This document shows positions 35,997-45,569 of a stretch of DNA of 64,000 bases, one piece after another. Source of the DNA: a virus; IMG/VR virus record IMGVR_UViG_3300037294_000266, positions 186,001-250,000 of that record; one strand, written 5' to 3'. Within the stretch, counting starts at the first letter, position 1. Each line of letters begins with the position of its first letter. The position numbers and the translations under genes were made by a program. The notes under the pieces are model-generated. The model saw only the letters and a program-made list of their open reading frames with translations, was not told the origin of the DNA and did no database searches.

Positions 35997-37346
35997 ATGT
36001 ATAAATTAAAGGCTTTTGGTCAGATTGCAGCACTGATCGACAACACCCGTACCATCGTGGCACCCGTAGGCGAACTCTCGCCAATGGCCCTCACTTACGC
36101 CCGTGAAAAGGAATACCTAAACTCTGCCGCAGCCCCTGGGCATACGCTGGTGGTGTTCTCTTCTACGCAAGATGGTGAGGTGGTTCAGGCAGACCCTGTC
36201 TTAGCCGCACGATTGTTGCTCATTAACAAATGGACTTACGAACAAGCATTGGGTGGGAGCTTTAATCCATCCACTGAATCGTTCCGTACAAAGTTCATCC
36301 AGCAGTTTGGTACGCAGTACGCGTTGTGGTCCATTGGTGCGATGGTTGAAGCAACCCCTAACGTCTATCTCCCAGGGGTAATCAACCTGCGCGATATCGC
36401 CAATGATGAGCTTCAGTACACCATCTGGTACGCCACTGAGATCTTCGAACAACAGTTTGACGAATATGAGATCAAGGTAGTTCCGCCGATCGATGAACTC
36501 GATGCGTTCTTCCTAGGGCGTACTGTTGTCAAGAGTGCTTTGGCTGCCCGCACGCCTGATGAAACCATGGACTTCATCCAACAGGCTAAGGAAGGGTATC
36601 CTGAAACGTATCTTCAAGCAGAAATGTTTGAATGGTTCGATCCGGTTAATCCAACCGATAAGTTATTGCGCATTCCTACTTACTGGAGTGTCGTCATTTA
36701 CGGTCTCGCTGGCCGTAACGTCGATGCTATCAAAGAAGCGATCCGTGAACACATCCTGGACAACAGCGAACACACGAAAGAAGAATGGGCTGCTATCTTT
36801 CCTGAGATCTTCACATCGACCGAGTTCATCTTCGTTCCGATGTGGAAACTGTACGCCATTCCCAACCGTGAACTGGAAGCTGGCATGTACAGCTCTGTCG
36901 TCAATGCCTTCGCAGCCGTAGAGGAACTGAAACGTCTCGTACGTGGCGAAGGTTATACTGACGCATTCATTGAGGACAAGGCAGAGATCTTTGGTGCAGC
37001 TCACCGTGCGATCAGTGTGGCTGTAACAGGCGGACCTTACAACCGTGACGACATCACGAACTTCGTCCAACGTTATCCTGACTATATCAACGTAGATACG
37101 ACAAGTGTCGACTTCATGCGCATGAGTCCGGAGACCCGACGGCTGGTTCTCACGTTAGGTGGGATGATGGTCGTGGCCGAATCGATGACACCCGATTCGG
37201 CAGTACCTATCCAATACACCCGACTTGTTCGTGAGGGCGTACTGTACGTAGCTGCTACGCTGGATCGTTTCCAGTTGATCGTAGCCAGTAAGTACTCTGC
37301 TAACGACAACAGTTTACTAGAAGATTCTGGCGAGCCTGGGATCTGA
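35997..37346 (+). CDS. Unknown, probably virion-related protein, 449 aa
   Basis: The ATG at 35997 (MYKLKAFG) is chosen because GGAG lies 6 nt upstream; an in-frame ATG at 35973 precedes that site. Soluble, acidic, with no recognised motif. It is followed by a hairpin and by 37393-37998, which is probably co-transcribed. Confidence 0.65.
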   Translation: MYKLKAFGQIAALIDNTRTIVAPVGELSPMALTYAREKEYLNSAAAPGHTLVVFSSTQDGEVVQADPVLAARLLLINKWTYEQALGGSFNPSTESFRTKFIQQFGTQYALWSIGAMVEATPNVYLPGVINLRDIANDELQYTIWYATEIFEQQFDEYEIKVVPPIDELDAFFLGRTVVKSALAARTPDETMDFIQQAKEGYPETYLQAEMFEWFDPVNPTDKLLRIPTYWSVVIYGLAGRNVDAIKEAIREHILDNSEHTKEEWAAIFPEIFTSTEFIFVPMWKLYAIPNRELEAGMYSSVVNAFAAVEELKRLVRGEGYTDAFIEDKAEIFGAAHRAISVAVTGGPYNRDDITNFVQRYPDYINVDTTSVDFMRMSPETRRLVLTLGGMMVVAESMTPDSAVPIQYTRLVREGVLYVAATLDRFQLIVASKYSANDNSLLEDSGEPGI

Positions 37347-37357
37347 AAGTAAGACAG

Positions 37358-37377
37358 TGGGGCATCCGCCCCACTTA
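37358..37377 (+). terminator. Intergenic hairpin, weak terminator
   Basis: 8-bp stem AGTGGGGC / GCCCCACT, loop ATCC, between two plus-strand genes. TTAAT follows, so termination is probably partial. Confidence 0.5.
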
Positions 37378-37392
37378 ATCGATGAGGTAGTT

Positions 37393-37998
37393 ATGCGTAT
37401 CCATCTTGCAGGTGCTGCTGGGTTTTTAAAGAGAGCCAGAGGTGTTATTGGTGAGACCCTTACAGGAGGGAATCTGACACTTGGGTTCTATGGCGAGATC
37501 CCTGCTGCGAATTTCATCACAGGCGATCTATTAGCAACTAAGATCGGTATGGCTGCTGGCGCTGGCGCCAAGCGTTACAGTAATGAACCTTGGCTTAAAT
37601 TTGCATATCAGGGTAAGACATTGTACGTCGCCAAGAAACATGTCCGCGTGGCGATAACCTGGGATAGCCTAAATGGCTTGGGTTCGGTGTTCGGGCAGAA
37701 GACAGTAGTCATCGGCGATAAGACTTATAAAGTTCGTATCCTTACTGGCAACGCTGGTTTTGAGTTCGACAAGTTATTTGAGCGAGTACATCGCAGCGGT
37801 ACTGTAACTCCTAAGTTCGCTGACTATTTAGCGGAAGATCTTGACATGGGACCTATCTACTCTCTATGTCAAGAAACTGTAACACTGTCGACATGGAGTG
37901 CGATCAGAAACAACATCCCAAGTGGTGTCAGCACCCAACCTAAAAATACCACGGGTACAAACGTCGGATGGCGCCCAGTACTTGAATTAGTTGTCTGA
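37393..37998 (+). CDS. Unknown, possibly virion structural protein, 201 aa
   Basis: The ATG at 37393 (MRIHLAGAAG) is preceded by GATGAGG; an upstream in-frame ATG at 37357 lies within the hairpin and is unlikely. The protein is rich in beta-type segments (TLTGGNLTLGFYGEIP, WLKFAYQGKTLYVAKK) with Gly and aromatic residues, as in tail or decoration proteins. Family not recognised. Confidence 0.6.
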   Translation: MRIHLAGAAGFLKRARGVIGETLTGGNLTLGFYGEIPAANFITGDLLATKIGMAAGAGAKRYSNEPWLKFAYQGKTLYVAKKHVRVAITWDSLNGLGSVFGQKTVVIGDKTYKVRILTGNAGFEFDKLFERVHRSGTVTPKFADYLAEDLDMGPIYSLCQETVTLSTWSAIRNNIPSGVSTQPKNTTGTNVGWRPVLELVV

Positions 37999-38000
37999 CA

Positions 38001-38048
38001 ACATAGAGAGAGAGAGAGGAGCCGTGAGGCTCCTCTCTCTCTCTATGT
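38001..38048. terminator. Long AG/CT-repeat terminator hairpin
   Basis: An (AG)n tract with GGAGCC pairs with GGCTCC and a (CT)n tract, giving a stem of about 20 bp with a small bulge and a GTGA-type loop, between the convergent genes 37393-37998 and 38056-40524. The dinucleotide repeat suggests length variation by slippage. Confidence 0.75.
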
Positions 38049-38055
38049 CACATCT

Positions 38056-40524
38056 TTAAATAATCGTAACGTGTTCGTTGTACACTCGGTTCAATGAGAC
38101 ATGCGAATCATCAATGACTGCGATCTGACTATTAGGGTAACTGTTCTGCCCCTCAAACGAGTGACTGATCAAGAACACCTGGGAGTAGACCTCATCGTCC
38201 ATCAGTTCTTTCAAGGCCAGAGTCAGGTTAAGACGATGGACTTCATCAAACGTACGACCGAGTTCATCAAGGTACAGTGGATAGCCTTGCAGATCAAGAA
38301 ACTTGTAGACCACTAAACGAAACGCCTGGTTAACAATGTCAACCTGACTGTCCGACCCGAACTCAATGTCTGGGATCTGGTTTTCGTTTGTATGGACATA
38401 CATAGGGAACTTGTAATTCAACTCACCATCTTCGATGTCACATTTATCCAAGGCCATGTTGTAGCCCCAGACTTTAGCGATGACATTGTTGATAGCTTCA
38501 ATGAATGTGTTAATGAACACCATGATCTGTTCAGCAATGATCCCGTCACGAGGAGAAAGTAACTTCTCAAGCTCTATGAGAGCAGCTTCTTCACGCTTAG
38601 CCTCCTCCAACGACCGATTGAGATCGCCCACAATCCCCATCTGGATCTCAGCTTCAGCCAGAGACTGTTCCAACATCCCTAATTGAGTCTGATGTCTCCT
38701 GACCTGAAGTTGGATCTCTTCAACCACTGTGAACTTAATCATCTCGTCGAGCAGACGGTCAATGCGGCCTTTGAACGAATATGCTTGCTCGGTGAAATCT
38801 GCTGCCATGATCAGTTTCTGATGGAATTCAAAGATTTCAGCACGCTGCTTACGCGCCTCCATCAAATGCTCCTTCAGATCCAACACACGACCGCCTAAGC
38901 TGTTCGCCACGGCACGAAGACTACCTGTGCTGTTCAACTGTGCCAATTGCTCGAGCGTGTCTAACAGAGGCTTCTTCTCGCGTTCTACGGCAAGGCAGGC
39001 TAAATGGGTTTTCACATCACGAATGAAGCTTGTGCACTTAGGAATCAGAGTCCGACCCTTAGAGAACCCGCCAGCATTAGCAATGAGTGTCCACAGTTCA
39101 CCGAGGTCAGGATTGCGATCACGAAGAACGTAGAGGTTGTTTAACACCTCGTCATTTTCACGCGCCTGTCCTAACCATTCCTTCACGACATTGATCTTAG
39201 CGTCCATTGATGTCTTGAACGCTTGACCTTTCTCAAGGAGTTGTTTGATGTCAGCTTCTTCTGACTCGTTGACACCTTCTTTAAAGCCGTGATTGCAGTT
39301 AGGGCAATTGATGGTACGGCAATTACGGATGTGATTGAGCCGGTATTCTAATTCACTGATCCGTGATGTGCCTCCCATGAGCTTATTCTGGAGTTCTGAT
39401 AATTCATGTTGCTTGGCCGATATCTTACTCCTGTCAAAGAGAGATTCGTCCGAGGCAGCTACTCCATGAAGAAGCTCTATAACCTCCTGTACTGCATTCA
39501 AGCAGTAATCGTGGGAAGGCAGTCGCTCTTGGACCACATCGCCTGACAATTGGCTCTGTAGGTCCTCGTACTGGTCAGTAAGGACTGTCAACGACTCATG
39601 AAGTTCTTTAGGATCGATCCCTTCCAACTCTCCAATGTCATAAAGCTGTTTGTCGACTTCCTGATACTGCGCTTCAACCTCATGCAGTGCCGCTTCCAAC
39701 ATCTTGACCCGCGCCTGAAGATTGTCAGATATCTCGGCTACAGTAGAAATGTCAGTCGTGTTAGCAAACACAGGCATCGGACAGCGATGAGAATCCATCG
39801 TCTGTATAAGAGCATCCAACTGAGCAGCGTACATGTGGTACTCTTGCTCATACTCGGTGAAACTATCTGCCAGGCCATCACGATTGGAATGCTGATGAAG
39901 CTTAATGAGGCGTTGATGAGTTTCTTCAGACTGCTTACGCATCGATTTAAAGGAAGCGTCGTCAATCTTCTTGGCAGACTCGTTAACCAACCGCCCTGAC
40001 AGGTGCTTAATGACTGCGGACGTATCACGAGCGGCTTTGCGGATACGTGAATGGAACTTGATAACGTATTCAAAGTCTGCAGATGACAGTAACGTGATCC
40101 AGTCACGGCGTTCAACCGCACTCATTGAGGTGAACTTGTCCTGGCCTGTAAGAACATTGTTAATGGCATTGGTCATGCCGAAATGCTCACGGATCAATTC
40201 CATCTGAACAGCGCCAGTATGACCTACGTTCAGTTCTTCCTCATCACAGATGAAACTATGAACAGGGTTCTTTGAAGAGAAGTCATTCCTTAACTCGTAG
40301 TGCCTTCCATTGTTGTGCAGGTGAATGAGTTTATACCCGCCCGAATGAAAATCATTCTTAGAGGCAGGCATTACAGTAAACCCTACCTTCAACAGACTCG
40401 ATTTCCCAGATCCGTTGGTGCCCAGAACAATCTGGGTCTTAGCCGAAGGACAGATCTCAAAAGTCTCAATGCCTTTTAAAACAAACCGCTTGCATTTATG
40501 CAAGACGCACTTACTAATAAACAT
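38056..40524 (-). CDS. Rad50/SbcC-like (T4 gp46-like) ATPase, 822 aa
   Basis: DNA-repair or recombination ATPase expected to work with an SbcD/gp47-type nuclease, which is not visible in this window. Walker A is at residues 35-42 (GTNGSGKS). Long heptad-rich coiled coils run from about 170 to 390 and 430 to 690, separated by a zinc-hook-like INCPNC around residue 407. Walker B/D-loop is LYLDELGRTFDEVH near 757, followed by VFLISHS with the H-loop His. The domain order is that of Rad50. The gene stands alone on the minus strand between virion-protein genes. Confidence 0.8.
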   Translation of the reverse strand: MFISKCVLHKCKRFVLKGIETFEICPSAKTQIVLGTNGSGKSSLLKVGFTVMPASKNDFHSGGYKLIHLHNNGRHYELRNDFSSKNPVHSFICDEEELNVGHTGAVQMELIREHFGMTNAINNVLTGQDKFTSMSAVERRDWITLLSSADFEYVIKFHSRIRKAARDTSAVIKHLSGRLVNESAKKIDDASFKSMRKQSEETHQRLIKLHQHSNRDGLADSFTEYEQEYHMYAAQLDALIQTMDSHRCPMPVFANTTDISTVAEISDNLQARVKMLEAALHEVEAQYQEVDKQLYDIGELEGIDPKELHESLTVLTDQYEDLQSQLSGDVVQERLPSHDYCLNAVQEVIELLHGVAASDESLFDRSKISAKQHELSELQNKLMGGTSRISELEYRLNHIRNCRTINCPNCNHGFKEGVNESEEADIKQLLEKGQAFKTSMDAKINVVKEWLGQARENDEVLNNLYVLRDRNPDLGELWTLIANAGGFSKGRTLIPKCTSFIRDVKTHLACLAVEREKKPLLDTLEQLAQLNSTGSLRAVANSLGGRVLDLKEHLMEARKQRAEIFEFHQKLIMAADFTEQAYSFKGRIDRLLDEMIKFTVVEEIQLQVRRHQTQLGMLEQSLAEAEIQMGIVGDLNRSLEEAKREEAALIELEKLLSPRDGIIAEQIMVFINTFIEAINNVIAKVWGYNMALDKCDIEDGELNYKFPMYVHTNENQIPDIEFGSDSQVDIVNQAFRLVVYKFLDLQGYPLYLDELGRTFDEVHRLNLTLALKELMDDEVYSQVFLISHSFEGQNSYPNSQIAVIDDSHVSLNRVYNEHVTII

Positions 40525-40586
40525 AGGTCGTACTCCCTAATCCTGTAGGATAGGTCATTTATGTTTAGTTTAACGATGAGGTCTTT

Positions 40587-41402
40587 ATGTTAGACAACTC
40601 AGCTAGTGTTTTCCGCTGTGTGGCGATGGGTACAGCGGCTGAAAACAAGAAGCTCCGTGGTCCAGACGGAAACTTCTCAAAGAAACTATTGGTTACCGCT
40701 GTTGAGAAACTCCCATTCCTCGACGGGGAGCAAGTAGACCGTGTGGATGCTGTCGAATATGAAGGTGTTGACGATCAAGGTAAGGCTCAGTCAGGTACCT
40801 CGTTTGTGTCAAATAACATCAACGCGTTCTGGCTACCTGAAACAAACCGTCGAACACCACCGGACGTACAGCGTGGCGAGCGTATAGCCCTGTACCAGTA
40901 CGCTAACAACGATAAGTACTACTGGCGTAGCATGGGCATGGACGACAACCTACGGCGCTTAGAGACCGTCATTTTAGGTATCAATGCCAATCCGAATACA
41001 GGGACTGATGGCATCGATCCTGACAACATGTACTTCATTGAATTCAGCAGTCATACCAAGACGATCACCCTCAGTACCAGTCAGATGAACGGTGAGGTCT
41101 GTACATATGACTTCCAGTTTGACATGGCTACAGGTAAGGTAGTCCTTCAGGACAATTTGGGTAACTACGGTCTATTGAAGTCAACAGAATACTTCATAGA
41201 ACTTAAGAATGGCCTGGGCACGTGGCTGCAGCTCAATAAACAAGACATCTTTGGCTTCGCTCCTCGTAACATTGATCTTACAGCTACCAATAACGTCGAT
41301 GTCAAGGCCAAAAAGATTACCTTAAACGGAGGCGGTTCTATATTCACTCTTCAGGCGTCTGGCACTACATTGAAGACTCCTAAATTCCAAGGGATGACGT
41401 AA
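40587..41402 (+). CDS. Baseplate spike protein (gp5/VgrG-like), 271 aa
   Basis: Probable central spike of the puncturing device. The first 120 residues look like an OB-fold-type hub segment. The C-terminal 110 residues (WLQLNKQDIFGFAPRNIDL, NVDVKAKKITLNGGG, FTLQASGTTLKTPKF) have the alternating short-strand pattern of the trimeric beta-helix of T4 gp5 and VgrG. The stop overlaps the start of the PAAR gene by 1 nt (TAATG), as in other spike-tip pairs. No lysozyme domain is present, so lysis must come from another virion protein such as 16498-22710. Confidence 0.7.
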   Translation: MLDNSASVFRCVAMGTAAENKKLRGPDGNFSKKLLVTAVEKLPFLDGEQVDRVDAVEYEGVDDQGKAQSGTSFVSNNINAFWLPETNRRTPPDVQRGERIALYQYANNDKYYWRSMGMDDNLRRLETVILGINANPNTGTDGIDPDNMYFIEFSSHTKTITLSTSQMNGEVCTYDFQFDMATGKVVLQDNLGNYGLLKSTEYFIELKNGLGTWLQLNKQDIFGFAPRNIDLTATNNVDVKAKKITLNGGGSIFTLQASGTTLKTPKFQGMT

Positions 41403-41665
41403 TGGGTATCGTGTCGCTAGTTAACGTTGACAGTGCGGGTGGTAAAATAGCAGGTCCTGGCGCGCCTACTTGGACTTGGAATGGCATCGTCATTTCGTTA
41501 TTAGGTGATGCCGTCGTTGGTCACGGACTACCTCCACATACCGCTCCTGTCATTGTCAGTGCAAGTGAATGGATGACAATCGATGGTGTTAAGGTAACAC
41601 GGGTTGGAAGTATGGCTGGCTGCGGACATGGCGTAACCGGATCAAGTCAGATGGATATTCCATAA
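41402..41665 (+). CDS. PAAR-repeat spike tip protein, 87 aa
   Basis: Small conical tip that sharpens the phage spike. Typical PAAR elements in order: GKIAGPGAPTWTWNG, LGDAVVGHG with His, then MTIDGVKVTRVGSMAGCGHGVTGSS with the Cys-Gly-His metal site. It lies directly after and overlaps the spike gene, which fixes its role. At 87 aa it has no extension, so it is a bare tip without a fused effector. Confidence 0.85.
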   Translation: MGIVSLVNVDSAGGKIAGPGAPTWTWNGIVISLLGDAVVGHGLPPHTAPVIVSASEWMTIDGVKVTRVGSMAGCGHGVTGSSQMDIP

Positions 41666-41672
41666 CGGCATA

Positions 41673-41700
41673 AGCGGAGGAGGGACATCCCTCCTCCGCT
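41673..41700. terminator. Bidirectional terminator between convergent genes
   Basis: 12-bp stem AGCGGAGGAGGG / CCCTCCTCCGCT, loop ACAT, between the PAAR gene (+) and 41707-42969 (-). Confidence 0.75.
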
Positions 41701-41706
41701 ATGTTG

Positions 41707-42969
41707 TCATTCCTTAACAACAGATAACTTACTGGTGCCCCATTTAACAACATCTCCACGGGAGAATGTTTCAGGTTTGCCAGAGCTTCGTTTCTCATCC
41801 ACCTTATCCTGCCAGCGGAAGTTACGATTGTTCATGGAACGGTGTTGTGACATGTTACTGTCAATGCGGATAACCCAAAGACCGTTTTCCTCCGCTGAAA
41901 TAAACGAAGGAAGTAAGCCAAGTTCCGTCCGCAATGGGAACAGAGGACGTTCATCAAAATAGAAACGTCCTGGAAGGAACGTCCGAGTGGTCTGATGGAC
42001 TTTGGTTGTCAGATGATCGACTTCGATAGCTACGATGAATGACTGGCTCTGTGTAAGCAGTTCGACCATACATTCGTTACTGTAGAACTTTTGAAGATCA
42101 TAGTCCGTTTCATTCTCTTCACTGATCTGATGGAAACGTTCCATCGAGGTCTGATCGAGTTTGTACCGAGACGTCATATACCGCTCCAGGAAAGGAATGC
42201 GGTCCATGAAGACTTTCATGGCATTGCTGCCAATTACTTTAAAGTCTTTGCTGGCAAGGTGTAAGAACCCGCCAATAACAATCCCCATCACTTTATTAGT
42301 CGTGTCAAACGGTACCTTGAGGTAGAACTGGTTGGAGTACAACGATGACTCGTCAGGATTGTAAATCATGTCAGGTGTAATCGACGCGGTATGGACCTTA
42401 CCAATGTTCAAGAAACTGATAAGACCTACGTGTGCTGCCTGAGACCGACGGAATGTGATAGCCCCGTCTTTGATGTACGCTCCATCACCATCTGAATCCA
42501 ACCGATGAACGTAACCGTTTACAGTAGCGAGGCTGTGTTCTCTGACCTCTTTGTAATCGGTGTTGTCCCGGCGTAACCAGATGTCTGTCTTGTCGTAATC
42601 GTTAGCATCATTGAAGGGGGAACCAGACGGCACACAGATGTCTACTGTAAACCCGGCCTGCCATGCATCACGAGCCATGACATAAGACGTTTCGACAACC
42701 GGCTCACCGTCTTCAGACGGAAGCGTCGTGTTGCCATTGGAAGTCAACCAGTCAATAACGGTGGTGGCTTCTGGGAGGGTTACAAACAGAGTTTCATACT
42801 TGCGCATGTCAAGAGTTTGTTTGGAAGAAAGCACTGGATGAGTAACGACCAGGTAGATGTTTTCGTACGTTCGTAGGAGGCTCTTAACAGACATTTGTCT
42901 GACGTCAAGGTCTTCAAAACGGACATCTGGCTTCCGGTGTTTTACAATCGCTTTTTGATATTCGTACAT
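41707..42969 (-). CDS. Unknown phage protein, 420 aa
   Basis: Single minus-strand gene between spike and tail-fibre genes. Soluble, charged at both ends, with beta-rich middle segments. GGAGAAGGCGATAA precedes the ATG. No recognised family. It could be a tail protein but nothing in the sequence proves it. Confidence 0.65.
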   Translation of the reverse strand: MYEYQKAIVKHRKPDVRFEDLDVRQMSVKSLLRTYENIYLVVTHPVLSSKQTLDMRKYETLFVTLPEATTVIDWLTSNGNTTLPSEDGEPVVETSYVMARDAWQAGFTVDICVPSGSPFNDANDYDKTDIWLRRDNTDYKEVREHSLATVNGYVHRLDSDGDGAYIKDGAITFRRSQAAHVGLISFLNIGKVHTASITPDMIYNPDESSLYSNQFYLKVPFDTTNKVMGIVIGGFLHLASKDFKVIGSNAMKVFMDRIPFLERYMTSRYKLDQTSMERFHQISEENETDYDLQKFYSNECMVELLTQSQSFIVAIEVDHLTTKVHQTTRTFLPGRFYFDERPLFPLRTELGLLPSFISAEENGLWVIRIDSNMSQHRSMNNRNFRWQDKVDEKRSSGKPETFSRGDVVKWGTSKLSVVKE

Positions 42970-43106
42970 TTATCGCCTTCTCCCACGATAATGGTATGCC
43001 AGTTGTTTGATATCTGTATTAAACACAGATTTGTTTAAAAAGAAATGACTCAGATTCTAGGGCCAGGTTCGGCACCAGAACCGTGGAGATCCCAACGGAG
43101 ACTGCA
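42970..43106 (+). promoter_or_regulatory. Divergent promoter region before the tail-fibre operon
   Basis: 137-nt gap with ATAATGGTATGCCAG (same ATGGTATG as at 35926), an AT-rich stretch with inverted TTAAACACAGATTTGTTTAA around 43019-43038, and ACGGAG at 43095-43100 serving the ATG at 43107. A likely late promoter for the fibre and modification genes. Confidence 0.45.
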
Positions 43107-45500
43107 ATGAGCACTGTAATTCCAGATTATCCTTTTGATCCGACGGGTGTCGCTGAAACGAACTTGGTTGTTGAAACCCAGGCTATCGAATCACGCGGCA
43201 CGTTCGACCATTACCATGTGGTCCCACGGGTCGCACCTTTCTTTGCTGAGAGTGTGAAACTCCGTCTTTACCCAATCGGCGCGAACGTCAATAACCCAGC
43301 TGGTGGAGAAGCTCTTGAAGAGGGCATCCACTACAACTTCGGTTACCACTTCGCTTATGCATCGCATACCATTGGTAAGCCTGTATATAGCAGCATCACC
43401 TTCTATGACCGCACGTTGCGTGGTCAGTTGCGTATGGAATACCAGACGCTGGGTGGTGAGTGGGTTCTCGATGAGCAGAAGTACAACGAACTTCTACTTA
43501 ACGTATCTCGCAATCCTCGTATCGCCACCTGGGAACAGATGGTCGAACTACCTCGGGAGTTTCCCGTTGTAGATCACGATTTCAACATCGACGATTTTGT
43601 CGGCATGACTGAAGTTGTGGACGAATTGGGTGACATCGAGCAAGCGATCCTTCAATCAAACGAAGGTGGGTTGAACGACCATATTGAAAGTACTAATAAT
43701 CCGCACTCAGTTACTAAAGACCAGGTAGGTCTTGGTCTGGTCGATAACTTCCCTTCGGCAGCGCCGGGTGAAGCGACTGCTGGTGTGGCGAACAACCGCT
43801 TCATGACACCGCTTCGTACTAAGCAGGCCATTGATGCACTCATTCTGCCTCAATTGACGGCTCACATGGGCAACACAGCTAACCCTCACCAGGTTACCAA
43901 AGCCCAGGTAGGTCTTGGCAGTGTTCAGAACTTTGCATTGGCCACTCAAGCAGAAGCTGAGGCTGGTTCAAGCAATGCTCGGTACAGCACACCACTTCGT
44001 GTCCGTGAGGCTATTGAAGCTATTGTCGGTGTGACGCTCAATGCTCACATGGCCGATCGTTCCAATCCCCATCAGGTTACGCGTGTACACGTCGGTCTCG
44101 GTAATGTTGAGAACATCGGCATTGCAACCGATGTGGCAGCGATCCAAGGTGCAGATGACAGTGGTGTAATCACTCCTCGTCTATTGTCACTCGTGCTTGC
44201 TGAAACGATTGGTGGTGGTGTTTCTGAGCACATTCAGGATTTCACCAATCCTCACGGTGTGACGAAGACTCAGGTTGGGTTGGGTTCGGTTGATAACTTC
44301 CCTTCTGCGTCTGAAGCTGAAGCCCGCGATGCCACGCTCAGCAACCGCTTCATGACTCCGCTGGCGGTTCGTCAGGCGATCAACGAACTGGTCGGTGACA
44401 GTTCCAACGCACACGTGACGGACTTCGACAACCCTCATCAGGTTACAGCAGAACAGGTGGGTACTTATCCATCGGTAACTATCGATCAGCTACTGAGTGA
44501 CAAGCTTGGTAATGACGAAGCGGCTGCTGACACCGAATTGGTGTACGGACTGGATCAGACTGGGTTAGAAGCATGGATCGGCACCATCAAGTCTGGCGAC
44601 TCTAGTCGTTTAGATGGCATGACTCGACCAGAACTGACGGCTGATATCTTGTCAGGCACTGCTGCTAACTCGATTCTCTTTGGTGGGAAGACATACAGCG
44701 AAATCGTGAGCGAGATTGGCGACACTGTAGACGGAGCTTCTATTCAGTTCCGTGTACCGGCGATGCTGGAATTGCTTGATGAGTTTGATGTCGAGACAAC
44801 AGCGCCTGAACACTGGATCAAGCTGGGTGACTTTGGCGGAACAATCAACGAACAGCCGGCTGACGTGACGTTGATGATTGCTGGTGGTCGCGACGACTCC
44901 TTGGGCGATGATCAAATCCAACAGACGATTCTTGTTCAGATTGCTGCGACGTACGATTACACCGATGGCGGTCCTCCATTTGCAATGCAATTGAAGAGCG
45001 CTGTGATTAAAGAAATCACTCCAGGACCAAAGCCGATCGAGATCGGTTATCGTTCAATTGGATCGGACGGTACTGCTAAGGTAGAAGTTTACCTGAAAAG
45101 TATCGGTACTCGTAACTCCTTGTCTGTCACCGAGCTGTCGTTCAAGCGATTCAATGCAGCAGCGCAGGTCCAGTACACCGAGGTTGCTCAACTGACCACC
45201 GTAGAGCCTGTAGGTATTATCTACCCACCACGCTTGAAGGAAGGTACGGCTGAAATCCTCGAACTGTTGGATCACGCCGCTGACACGACCAATCCACATC
45301 AGACTACAAAAGATCAAGTAGGTCTTGGCAACGTCGACGATTACGCAACGGCCTCCCCGGCTGAGGCTGTAACAGGCACTGCGACCAATCGCTTCATGAC
45401 ACCCGCCACCACTACCTCTAAGGTAGATGATGCCATCGGTGTCCTCTGTGACGAACTGATCCTCGTTATCGATGATGCTTTGGATAACTTGTTTGTCTGA
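43107..45500 (+). CDS. Tail fibre protein with NPHxVTKxQVGLG repeats, 797 aa
   Basis: Receptor-binding fibre. The ATG at 43107 (MSTVIPDYPF) is chosen because ACGGAG lies 6 nt upstream; a GTG at 43083 would add 8 residues. Residues about 1-185 form an attachment domain shared with the next gene (PDYPFDPTG...). Six copies of NPHxVTxxQVGLGxVxN follow: five between about residues 190 and 455 and one near 730. Most are followed by an EAxAGxxNxRFMTPLRxxxAI segment. This repeat is typical of phage tail-fibre shafts. The 460-720 region is a different, beta-rich domain. First gene of the probable fibre-modification transcript. Confidence 0.85.
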   Translation: MSTVIPDYPFDPTGVAETNLVVETQAIESRGTFDHYHVVPRVAPFFAESVKLRLYPIGANVNNPAGGEALEEGIHYNFGYHFAYASHTIGKPVYSSITFYDRTLRGQLRMEYQTLGGEWVLDEQKYNELLLNVSRNPRIATWEQMVELPREFPVVDHDFNIDDFVGMTEVVDELGDIEQAILQSNEGGLNDHIESTNNPHSVTKDQVGLGLVDNFPSAAPGEATAGVANNRFMTPLRTKQAIDALILPQLTAHMGNTANPHQVTKAQVGLGSVQNFALATQAEAEAGSSNARYSTPLRVREAIEAIVGVTLNAHMADRSNPHQVTRVHVGLGNVENIGIATDVAAIQGADDSGVITPRLLSLVLAETIGGGVSEHIQDFTNPHGVTKTQVGLGSVDNFPSASEAEARDATLSNRFMTPLAVRQAINELVGDSSNAHVTDFDNPHQVTAEQVGTYPSVTIDQLLSDKLGNDEAAADTELVYGLDQTGLEAWIGTIKSGDSSRLDGMTRPELTADILSGTAANSILFGGKTYSEIVSEIGDTVDGASIQFRVPAMLELLDEFDVETTAPEHWIKLGDFGGTINEQPADVTLMIAGGRDDSLGDDQIQQTILVQIAATYDYTDGGPPFAMQLKSAVIKEITPGPKPIEIGYRSIGSDGTAKVEVYLKSIGTRNSLSVTELSFKRFNAAAQVQYTEVAQLTTVEPVGIIYPPRLKEGTAEILELLDHAADTTNPHQTTKDQVGLGNVDDYATASPAEAVTGTATNRFMTPATTTSKVDDAIGVLCDELILVIDDALDNLFV
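43672..44466 (+). repeat. Five tandem tail-fibre shaft repeats
   Basis: Each repeat of about 50-55 codons encodes NPHxVTxxQVGLG and RFMTPLR-type motifs; copies diverge at the DNA level. A sixth, isolated copy is at about 45274-45410. Confidence 0.75.
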
Positions 45501-45506
45501 CCATTA

Positions 45507-45534
45507 ACACGCTACCTCGAAAGGGGTAGCGTGT
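45507..45534 (+). terminator. Intergenic hairpin between fibre genes
   Basis: 10-bp stem ACACGCTACC / GGTAGCGTGT followed by GTTATTCG. Probably partial termination, or an RNA processing site that sets the ratio of the two fibres. Confidence 0.55.
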
Positions 45535-45569
45535 GTTATTCGAACCCCTTTTCGTGATGGAGCCTCTTC

